A stretch of DNA of 64,000 nt, taken from assembly GCF_003054045.1 (NCBI RefSeq), contig NZ_QBKH01000003.1:62001-126000 (forward strand), read 5' to 3'. This document shows, one piece after another, positions 51,712 through 59,050 of this stretch. The translations under genes were made by a program, and so were the position numbers. The stretch comes from Sphingobacterium faecium (GTDB lineage: Bacteria; Bacteroidota; Bacteroidia; Sphingobacteriales; Sphingobacteriaceae). The notes beneath the pieces were generated by a model. That model did no database searches, had not been told where the DNA came from, and saw only the letters and a program-made list of their open reading frames with translations. Positions within the stretch are counted from its first letter, which is position 1. Each line of letters opens with the position of its first letter.

Positions 51712-52038
51712 TTTTTAATGTTTTTAAATGTTTGTTTTAATTTTTTTCTCATTTAAAATCACTAAAACCTCTAGTTGTTATATGTATTTGTGCTGCATGT
51801 ATATTTTTTTAATTAAAATTTATTGTTTTTAGCATTTATTCTAGTTGTTTTTGTGTTTTTAGGTTGATTATGTTTAGGATCCTACTGTAAATATATGATT
51901 TTTTTTATATTTTATTGATTTTTTAATTATTTGAACTTATATTTGAATAAAATAAAATCAATTACATTTGTTTTTGGTTATTTTGTAACAAAAAATAGTA
52001 TTATTTATGAAATTATTAAACTTAAATCTTTGAATATT
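51712..52038. other. Divergent promoter region of porin and amtB
   Basis: About 330 bp of very AT-rich sequence with T-runs on both sides. It must hold both promoters; I see no unambiguous TTG-N19-TAnnTTTG pair and no gene. Confidence 0.45.
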
Positions 52039-53343
52039 ATGAAAAAATTCATTCCTCTTATTATTTTGGTATGTTTAGCGATTATCGGCTTACTTACACC
52101 GTCGTTAGAAGTCATTAATGTAGCAGGTGTGCAGATTGACACAGGTGATACGGCTTGGTTGCTGGCTTCCTCGGCTTTGGTTTTGATTATGACCCCAGGT
52201 TTAGCATTCTTTTATGGTGGGATGGTCAGTAAGAAGAATGTGATTTCCACGATGATGCAAAGTTTCATCTGCATGTGTATTATTTCTGTCCTCTGGGTGA
52301 TCTTCGGCTTTAGTTTAGCCTTTGGAGATGATATTGGCGGTATTATTGGAGATCCTCGAACCTTTTATATGATGAAGGGCATGTTAGGTAATGTTTCGTG
52401 GTCAGCTCTTCCTACGATTCCTTTGGTATTATTTGCGATGTTCCAGCTGAAATTTGCCATTATCACACCTGCACTTATTACAGGGGCATTTGCTGAACGT
52501 GTTCGCTTCAATTCGTTTATGGTATTCATTATTTTGTTCAGTGTTTTTATTTATATGCCCTTAGCACATGCAACATGGCACCCGGAAGGTATCTTGGCCA
52601 AATTTGGCGTTTTGGATTTTGCCGGTGGTACTGTTGTGCATATGTCTGCTGGATGGGCTGCATTAGCTTCTGCCATATACCTCAAGGGACGAAAAAAACC
52701 AACACATTCTCCAGCTCGTATTAGTTATGTGATTTTAGGGACAGCTTTGCTGTGGTTTGGCTGGTTTGGATTTAACGCTGGTTCTGCCGGTGGTGCAAAT
52801 AGTCTTGCGGCATATGCTTTTGCTACAACAACAACTGCATCAGCTGTAGCGGCTATTGCTTGGATATTTGTCGATATCATTCGTGGCAAAAAACCATCTG
52901 CTATGGGCGCTTGTATTGGAGCTGTTGTTGGATTGGTGGCCATTACACCAGCAGCGGGTTTTGTTACCATTTCACATTCCATTGTTATTGGACTTGTAGC
53001 TGCTTTGGTGAGTAATTTAGTTGTGTTCTTACGTAGCAAAACAAGTATTGACGATACCTTAGATGTATTTCCTTGTCATGGAGTCGGTGGTATGGTTGGT
53101 ATGATCCTTACAGGTGTTTTCGCTAATAGCAGTGTTAACAGTGTGGTGACGACCAATGGTTTATATTTCGGTGAAACGGGTTTGTTTATAGCACATGTCG
53201 TAGCACTCATTGCTGTGTCTGTTTTTGCATTTTTTGGATCACTTCTTTTAATTAAAGTAACGGATTTAATTACGCCGCTTCGTGTACATGAAGTGGAAGA
53301 AGAACTTGGATTAGATATTACTCAACATGATGAGGAATTGTAA
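52039..53343 (+). CDS. amtB: Ammonium transporter
   Basis: This protein of about 434 residues (chosen start MKKFIPLIILV at 52039; codons upstream of it are low-complexity) is an Amt/Mep/Rh channel. It has about 11 membrane segments. The two pore histidines lie in GGTVVHMSAGWAAL near 195 and DVFPCHGVGGMVGM near 344; the ASSALVLIMTPGLAFFYGGMV segment is typical of the first helix. No glnK (PII) gene is adjacent, unlike many bacteria. Divergent from a porin gene. Confidence 0.95.
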   Translation: MKKFIPLIILVCLAIIGLLTPSLEVINVAGVQIDTGDTAWLLASSALVLIMTPGLAFFYGGMVSKKNVISTMMQSFICMCIISVLWVIFGFSLAFGDDIGGIIGDPRTFYMMKGMLGNVSWSALPTIPLVLFAMFQLKFAIITPALITGAFAERVRFNSFMVFIILFSVFIYMPLAHATWHPEGILAKFGVLDFAGGTVVHMSAGWAALASAIYLKGRKKPTHSPARISYVILGTALLWFGWFGFNAGSAGGANSLAAYAFATTTTASAVAAIAWIFVDIIRGKKPSAMGACIGAVVGLVAITPAAGFVTISHSIVIGLVAALVSNLVVFLRSKTSIDDTLDVFPCHGVGGMVGMILTGVFANSSVNSVVTTNGLYFGETGLFIAHVVALIAVSVFAFFGSLLLIKVTDLITPLRVHEVEEELGLDITQHDEEL

Positions 53344-53378
53344 GACTGAAGATTATTTATGCCAATATTAACTCTTGT

Positions 53379-53404
53379 AAAGGTGCGGTATCTACTGCAC
53401 CTTT
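53379..53404 (+). terminator. Terminator after amtB
   Basis: AAAGGTGCGG pairs with CTGCACCTTT with one G-U pair, followed by a T-run. Confidence 0.75.
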
Positions 53405-53737
53405 TGTTTTCAGCTGTGCTAAGTTTGTTGTGGATATCCGATTAGTATTGGGATTCCCTTCTTTTTATTTTTAAATTTTCGATGATCACCTGCTATCATT
53501 TATCCCAATTTTTTTCTTTGCTATCGTGTTGATTAACTGTGTTTTCATACTCTAACTCAACTGTCTCTTTCTTCAGTGTGATATTGAAGATATTATTTAT
53601 TCTTTTAAATTTCTGCTAGAAAATAATAATAAGACGTGAGGGAAACATCGATTTTGATTCTCATTCGGATGTTTATGTATTTGTCGTCATGTTTAATATT
53701 TCAGCTTATTAAACTATCCAAATATAAAATTTGAGAT

Positions 53738-53745
53738 AACTTTGC
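53738..53745 (+). promoter_or_regulatory. -7 promoter element of the histidine kinase gene
   Basis: TAACTTTG matches TAnnTTTG, 57 bp before the chosen start. Confidence 0.5.
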
Positions 53746-53802
53746 TAAAAGATTGCCTTATCTTGTGGCAGCTCGCTTGTGCGGATTTAGACTTTGCAGA
53801 AA

Positions 53803-54942
53803 ATGGAAGAAATCAATTATTCTGATAAAAATAGACGACTGGTTCCTACCCGTTTTAAACGGATGTTTTTGGTCGTATTTGCATTTGTTTTGCATTATTT
53901 GGTTTCTTACATCCTCGATCCGTATTCTGCCTATTGGCAAGATTATTTTACAAGAAGTATTTCTGAGATTATAGCAGAATGGGCGGTCTCCTTTTTATTT
54001 TGTTTTCTAATTTCCGAAGTGAGTATTTTTATCCATAGAAAGTTGAATCTGCGCGTTCCTTGGACACAAAATAAATCTAAAAGGCTTTTTCTTGAAATTA
54101 CCCTTAATTTCATCGCCGTATTGACGCTCATTTTGATGAATATGCTGTGTTATGCCATTATAGACCCTCAATCTGCTCAAATAGAATCAGTTCCTTCTAT
54201 GGAGGAAATAAAAGATATTTTGCAATGGATCGTGGTCAGTTTGGTCATCTCTTTTATGATTATTTCCATCAATACCATGAGTTATCTCATCAACAACTGG
54301 ATTGAAACCGCTACGGAAATGTCCGAACATAAAATAAAAGCAGCCGAATTAAAACAAGCATCTGTAGAAGCTGAACTGAATGCATTAAAAATGCAATTGG
54401 ATCCTCATTTTATCTTTAATAATCTCAGCGTACTTTCTGAATTGATATTGGAAGATCAACAGCTTGGATTTGAATATTCTGAAAACTTTGCCAAAGTCTA
54501 TCGATTTTTATTAGTGAATAGTAAAAAAAATATGATAACGCTAGATGAGGAAATTAGATTTTTAAATGCCTATATATTTCTAATAGAACATCGTGTCGGT
54601 AGTGGGGTCAATTTTACAATTGATATTGATGATCATAGTCGGAATATGTATATTCCTTCATTGACCTTACAGTTGCTGATTGAAAATGCTATTAAACACA
54701 ATTCTACCAATAAGCGACGTCCTTTGATGATTCGTATTTCCAATGAAGAAGTTGGGAAGGTCGTTATTGAAAATACTTTATCACCTCTTGATCATTCAGA
54801 AATTACATCCACAGGTATAGGGCTTAACAATATTACAAGCCGTTTTCAGTTGCTTGGAGAACAAGTTCCAGAGGTGACCAGAGATCAATATACTTTTCGA
54901 GTGAGTATCCAATTGGTAACCTATGATATTGAACATGGATAA
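53803..54942 (+). CDS. LytS/YehU-type sensor histidine kinase (membrane)
   Basis: This protein of about 379 residues has four predicted membrane helices in the first 160 residues, a coiled-coil linker (AAELKQASVEAELNALKMQ) and the His_kinase domain: the phosphoacceptor His in LKMQLDPHFIFNNLSVLSEL, and ATP-binding LTLQLLIENAIKHNS followed by GIGLNNITSRF. The family usually partners with a LytTR response regulator. None is encoded next to it here: the next gene rightward is the glycine-betaine transporter. A TTG start at 53794 would add three codons. Confidence 0.88.
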   Translation: MEEINYSDKNRRLVPTRFKRMFLVVFAFVLHYLVSYILDPYSAYWQDYFTRSISEIIAEWAVSFLFCFLISEVSIFIHRKLNLRVPWTQNKSKRLFLEITLNFIAVLTLILMNMLCYAIIDPQSAQIESVPSMEEIKDILQWIVVSLVISFMIISINTMSYLINNWIETATEMSEHKIKAAELKQASVEAELNALKMQLDPHFIFNNLSVLSELILEDQQLGFEYSENFAKVYRFLLVNSKKNMITLDEEIRFLNAYIFLIEHRVGSGVNFTIDIDDHSRNMYIPSLTLQLLIENAIKHNSTNKRRPLMIRISNEEVGKVVIENTLSPLDHSEITSTGIGLNNITSRFQLLGEQVPEVTRDQYTFRVSIQLVTYDIEHG

Positions 54943-55009
54943 GTTATGTTACAGTCGCTTCAATCAATCCAAATATTGAACTCAAAATACGAAACTCTGT
55001 ATTAAAAAT

Positions 55010-55135
55010 ATGGAGAGTTGGATTGATTTAGATGAGCCAATGAATAGCGCTTACAAAACGAGGTATAAAACCGTTTTGATGCCCTCATATTTATTTAAAT
55101 GGGTGATTATTAGTGTTGTATTGGGTGCTCTGTAA
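55010..55135 (+). pseudogene. Possible truncated membrane protein start
   Basis: A 41-codon frame beginning MESWIDLDEPMNSAYK and ending SVVLGAL-stop contains a basic segment and a first hydrophobic helix such as found in ClC chloride channel N termini. It lacks everything after the first helix. Low confidence. Confidence 0.25.
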
Positions 55136-55179
55136 GTCAGTGTTTTAATGGCATAAAATGGCGTTTATTTTATTTTTCG

Positions 55180-55187
55180 TACCTTTG
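55180..55187 (+). promoter_or_regulatory. -7 promoter element of the glycine-betaine operon
   Basis: TACCTTTG matches TAnnTTTG. If it is the operon promoter the 5' leader is about 330 nt long. Confidence 0.45.
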
Positions 55188-55526
55188 TGCCGTCATATGA
55201 CACGGAGGCAAGGGTTTTTTCCGTTATGATATAGCTCTTTTGGGAGCTTTATCAGATTTGTTCGCCATATACTTGTTAAGTATAAAAGAGGTCTAGTTTT
55301 CTATATCTCGTCTTTTAAAAGATTCGTTTCTTTTTCATGATTGCTCTTCATCGAACTAAGAGTAAAATGTATTAATTATCAAGTTGATTGAACAAGAACT
55401 AGGTCTTTGATCGAACTCGCTCAACTTTAGGGATATGTTTATGTTATTAAAAATAACATGAGTGTATTTACTATTGAGTATGCCGAATGTGACGTGACAT
55501 TTCGTTTCATATCAAAAAAAATAAAA

Positions 55527-56768
55527 ATGAATCAAAACAGAAAAGTTAAGATAAAAGTTGAAGACTTAACAATTGTGTTCGGTAGACAAAAGAAATTGGC
55601 TTTGAAATTACTGAATGATGGTTGTTCAAAAAAAGAGATTTTAGAAAAGACAGGTTGTACGATCGGTATCAACAGAGCTAATTTTGAAATTTTTGAGGGT
55701 GAGTTTTTTGTGATTATGGGACTTTCTGGAAGTGGTAAATCTACTTTACTACGTTGCCTGAACCGCTTGAATGAACCTACAATGGGTAAAGTTTTTATCA
55801 ATGATGATGATATCACAAGCAAGAATAATAAAGAGCTTTTACAAGTACGCAGAACTGAAATGAGTATGGTGTTTCAGAAGTTTGGATTATTGCCGCATCA
55901 TACCGTTTTGACTAATGCCGCTTTTGGTTTAGAAATTAGAGGAGAGGACAAATCGTCTCGTGAATCGAAAGCTCAAAAAGCGCTTGATATCGTTGGTCTG
56001 AATGGTTTTGAACAGCAGTTTCCGATTCAGCTGTCGGGTGGGATGCAACAACGAGTAGGCTTGGCTCGTGCCCTTGCCAATGACCCAGAGGTCATGTTAA
56101 TGGATGAAGCATTTTCAGCACTAGATCCTTTGATCAAAACAGAGATGCAGGATCAGTTGCTTGATCTGCAAGATACTTTACAAAAAACTATTGTATTCAT
56201 TACCCATGATTTGGATGAAGCTATCAAACTTGGTGACCGCATCGTGATTATGAAAGATGGTATTATTGAGCAGATTGGTACAGCAGAAGATATCCTAACC
56301 AATCCAGCCAGTGATTATGTGAAAGCTTTTGTGGATAAAGTCGATCGAAAATCGATTATCACAGCAGGTTCATTGATGACAGAGAAACCAACATTGGTTA
56401 GGTTCAAAAAAGATGGTCCTGAAGGAGCGCTCCGTAAGATGAGAACAACCGGATTGGAAATATTACCTGTAGTGGATATCCATGATACCTTCTTGGGTTT
56501 TGTTCATATTAATGAGGTTATTCAAGCTGCTAAGCGAAAGGATCCAACTGTAGAATCCATTATTCATATGCATGTGCCTTCTGTATCAAAAGATGTTACG
56601 GTGGAAGAAATGTTACCATTGATTTCTGAGACACGATCTCCAATAGCGGTCGTCAATGATCAGAACAGATTGTTAGGTATAGTAACACAGACTTCGCTCA
56701 TTATCGAAGCCACAAAGTTTAACGAAGAGCAAATTAACGAATTAAAAGACAAAGCAAATAATCAATAA
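55527..56768 (+). CDS. proV: Glycine betaine/L-proline ABC transporter ATP-binding protein
   Basis: This protein of about 413 residues has ProV layout: a helical N terminus with ALKLLNDGCSKKEILEKTGC, then the ATPase with Walker A MGLSGSGKST near 80, signature LSGGMQQRVGLARALA near 170, Walker B VMLMDEAFSALDP near 190, and a pair of C-terminal CBS domains (from about 275). CBS domains sense ionic strength or c-di-AMP in relatives. I place the start at 55527 (MNQNRKVKIKVEDLTIVFG); the frame opens 69 bases earlier but that part is low-complexity. Followed closely by the permease gene. Confidence 0.93.
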   Translation: MNQNRKVKIKVEDLTIVFGRQKKLALKLLNDGCSKKEILEKTGCTIGINRANFEIFEGEFFVIMGLSGSGKSTLLRCLNRLNEPTMGKVFINDDDITSKNNKELLQVRRTEMSMVFQKFGLLPHHTVLTNAAFGLEIRGEDKSSRESKAQKALDIVGLNGFEQQFPIQLSGGMQQRVGLARALANDPEVMLMDEAFSALDPLIKTEMQDQLLDLQDTLQKTIVFITHDLDEAIKLGDRIVIMKDGIIEQIGTAEDILTNPASDYVKAFVDKVDRKSIITAGSLMTEKPTLVRFKKDGPEGALRKMRTTGLEILPVVDIHDTFLGFVHINEVIQAAKRKDPTVESIIHMHVPSVSKDVTVEEMLPLISETRSPIAVVNDQNRLLGIVTQTSLIIEATKFNEEQINELKDKANNQ

Positions 56769-56770
56769 CA

Positions 56771-57598
56771 ATGAGTAAAATAATAGATATAGGTCAATAC
56801 ATTGAAGTTGCGATTAATTGGCTTACAGAAAATTTTAAGCCTTTATTCGATTTTATAAAACATACGGGTAATTCAACCATTATCGGATTAGAGTGGATAT
56901 TTTTAGCGATACCATTTTTTGTGGTGATCGGAGTTTTTACAGGTTTAGCATGGTGGAAATCCGGCAAAGGTGTAGCCGTCACAACTTTGTTAGGATTGAC
57001 GCTGATTTACATGATGGGGTTTTGGAAAGAAACGATGGAGACCCTGTCATTGGTATTAGTAGCGACTGCCACTGCTTTAATACTTTCTGTTCCTTTAGGT
57101 ATTTGGGCAGCAAAAAATAAACTTGCGGCCAAAATCATTCGCCCCATGCTGGACTTGATGCAGACGATGCCTGCTTTTGTGTACCTCATACCTGCCGTAT
57201 TGTTTTTTAGTATCGGTAAAGTTCCTGGAGCATTTGCGACTATTATTTTTGCCATGCCGCCAGCTGTCCGTTTGACGACTCTGGGTATTGATGCTGTTCC
57301 AAAGGATATAGTAGAAGCAGCGCGTGCTTTCGGAGCTACCAATCGACAAATCTTGTTTAAGGTTGAGTTGCCGTTAGCGATGCAAACTATTTTAGCAGGT
57401 ATAAACCAGACTATATTATTGTCCCTATCCATGGTCGTGATTGCCGGAATGATCGCAGCAGGAGGTTTAGGAGAAAGAGTACTGGAAGGAATCAATAATC
57501 TGGATATAGGACTTGGATTTGAAAGTGGTTTGTCTGTCGTCATCTTAGCCATTATCTTGGATAGGATAACACAGGGTTTTGTACAGAATAAAAAATAA
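56771..57598 (+). CDS. proW: Glycine betaine/L-proline ABC transporter permease
   Basis: This 275-residue membrane protein has six or seven helices and the ABC permease loop ARAFGATNRQILFKVELPLA near 200. The region LSVPLGIWAAKNK and MQTMPAFVYLIPAVLFF is typical of ProW/OpuAB. It begins 2 bp after proV and is followed at once by proX; coupled translation. Confidence 0.94.
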   Translation: MSKIIDIGQYIEVAINWLTENFKPLFDFIKHTGNSTIIGLEWIFLAIPFFVVIGVFTGLAWWKSGKGVAVTTLLGLTLIYMMGFWKETMETLSLVLVATATALILSVPLGIWAAKNKLAAKIIRPMLDLMQTMPAFVYLIPAVLFFSIGKVPGAFATIIFAMPPAVRLTTLGIDAVPKDIVEAARAFGATNRQILFKVELPLAMQTILAGINQTILLSLSMVVIAGMIAAGGLGERVLEGINNLDIGLGFESGLSVVILAIILDRITQGFVQNKK

Positions 57599-57599
57599 T

Positions 57600-58439
57600 A
57601 TGAAGAACATAAAATTAGCGTTAATCTGGGGCGTTATCCTGTTACTTAGTGCTTGTCAGCCAGATGGTAACAAAAAATATATCAACGTAGGTATGGTGGA
57701 TGGTTGGGCAGAAGGTGTCGCCATGACCTACGTTGCAAAGGCGGTTCTAGAAGAAATGGGTTATCAACTGGTGATCCAGCGCGCTACACCCGACATGATA
57801 TTAGCATCCATGAACAATGGCGATACAGACCTTTATATGGATGTTTGGCTTCCTTTGACTCATGGTTCTAAAATTGCAAAATTTCCCAATCTTGTTGATA
57901 TCGGAACGAGTTATGCTCACGCCAGAAATGGTCTGGTAGTACCCGATTATGTGCCGATCAATTCGATAGAAGAGTTAAAAACACATGTAGATCAATTTAA
58001 TCATCAGATCATGGGTATTGAAAAAGGAGCTGGTATTACGGCTGCAGTAGATCGTACGCTAAAAGATTATGATTTAAACTATCTTCAGGTCAATTCATCC
58101 ACTGTTGCGATGATCACTGAATTGCAGAATGCGATTAAGGAGAAACGCTGGATTGTCGTCGCGGCATGGCAGCCACACTGGATGTTTGGTAAGATGAAGT
58201 TGAAATTTCTGGAAGATCCAAGAGAATCTTTAGGAACCTCAGAGCAGATTAAGATTTTTACGCGCAAGCAATTTCCTACTGAGCAGCCCGAGTTGACACG
58301 TTTCTTTTCTCAGGTTCATTTTGATGTAGCCACTATGGCTAATTTATTGATGAAAATGGAAGAAAGTAAGGATAAAGAATCTACTGCAAAACAATGGGTT
58401 GCAGAACATCGATCTTTGGTCAATAGCTGGTTGCGATAG
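57600..58439 (+). CDS. proX: Glycine betaine/L-proline-binding lipoprotein
   Basis: This protein of about 279 residues is the substrate-binding lipoprotein: a lipobox LLLSAC at residues 14-19, then VGMVDGWAEGVAMTYVAKAVLEE, and DTDLYMDVWLPLTHG, the OpuAC-type clamp. Trp residues line the betaine site (GWAEG, MDVWLP, AAWQPHWM). It imports compatible solutes in osmotic stress. I start at 57600 (MKNIKLALIWG), directly after the proW stop. It closes the three-gene operon. Confidence 0.93.
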   Translation: MKNIKLALIWGVILLLSACQPDGNKKYINVGMVDGWAEGVAMTYVAKAVLEEMGYQLVIQRATPDMILASMNNGDTDLYMDVWLPLTHGSKIAKFPNLVDIGTSYAHARNGLVVPDYVPINSIEELKTHVDQFNHQIMGIEKGAGITAAVDRTLKDYDLNYLQVNSSTVAMITELQNAIKEKRWIVVAAWQPHWMFGKMKLKFLEDPRESLGTSEQIKIFTRKQFPTEQPELTRFFSQVHFDVATMANLLMKMEESKDKESTAKQWVAEHRSLVNSWLR

Positions 58440-58631
58440 TGTTGATCTTGATGATTTCAGTTGACTGATTTTGTTTAATCTTTGTATTTTGCACATTCAT
58501 ATAAAAAGCAAGTACTTTCGTATAATATTAAAATTTCTTCCTACCTTAAAGACTAGATTTGTTTAGCGGCATCATTAATATATATCATGATTAATAATGC
58601 GGTATGGTTATATCTTAAATTAAGAATAATG

Positions 58632-58889
58632 ATGGTCAGGCAGGTGTTAATTTTTAAAAGCTCAGTAAAAACAAACGAAAAGAAAAATTTTTTAATGCAG
58701 ATCTTGAAGGTTAATATGCCGGAAGTGCAGTCTGCAACCTTGGATTTGGATGATGAAGATTCTATCTTTCGTATAGAAACTGAAGGATGTTCCATCGATC
58801 GATTAACAAGTCTACTGCAAATTCATGATATCAAAGTTGATTTTTTGGATCGATTTATAGATGAAAATAGAAGGACCGATACGGCGTAA
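58632..58889 (+). CDS. HMA-fold-like small protein lacking CxxC
   Basis: This protein of 85 residues has the pattern of the heavy-metal-associated fold: a strand VRQVLIFKSSV, a helix, VQSATLDLDDEDSIFRIE, and DRLTSLLQIHDIKVDFLD. The metal-binding CxxC is missing from the first loop. It may be a truncated chaperone-like protein or a non-metal binding relative. It lies between the proX and TonB-receptor genes, on its own; start at the ATG 58632 fits the fold best. Confidence 0.6.
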   Translation: MVRQVLIFKSSVKTNEKKNFLMQILKVNMPEVQSATLDLDDEDSIFRIETEGCSIDRLTSLLQIHDIKVDFLDRFIDENRRTDTA

Positions 58890-59001
58890 GTAAACTTTTA
58901 TATTGTTTACATATCCTGAAATCTCGTGGTATTCAGATTGGGTCTTCCTGATTGATGAATGGAGATATTCTCTTTGAAGAAGTGTTTTTCTTATTGGATA
59001 C

Positions 59002-59050
59002 ATTTAACACCTAGGGGCTGTCATTTTTTGACAGCCCCTAGGTGTTAAAT
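59002..59050 (-). terminator. Perfect 22-bp hairpin after the TonB receptor gene
   Basis: A 22-bp perfect inverted repeat (59002-59023 with 59029-59050, core ACACCTAGGGGCTGTCA) with a 5-base T loop abuts the receptor stop. It lacks a long T-run after the stem but is very stable. Confidence 0.7.

Larger units (their letters stand above)
53344..53802. other. Intergenic region between amtB and the histidine kinase gene
   Basis: About 460 bp. Contents: an amtB terminator at 53379-53404 and a -7 element at 53738-53745. A short leftward open stretch (about 53500-53620) reads like protein but has no start. No other gene seen. Confidence 0.45.
54943..55526. other. Region before the glycine-betaine operon, with possible fragment of a membrane protein gene
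   Basis: About 584 bp. One short plus-strand frame, 55010-55135 (41 codons), includes MNSAYKTRYKTVLMPSYLFK then WVIISVVLGAL and resembles the start of a ClC-type chloride channel, cut off at the first helix. After it comes a TACCTTTG element (55180-55187) and a long untranslated leader. No other gene seen. Confidence 0.4.

Noticed and set aside
59002..59050. Inverted repeat as transposon end
   Set aside because: Both arms are adjacent, with no element between them and no target-site duplication seen.
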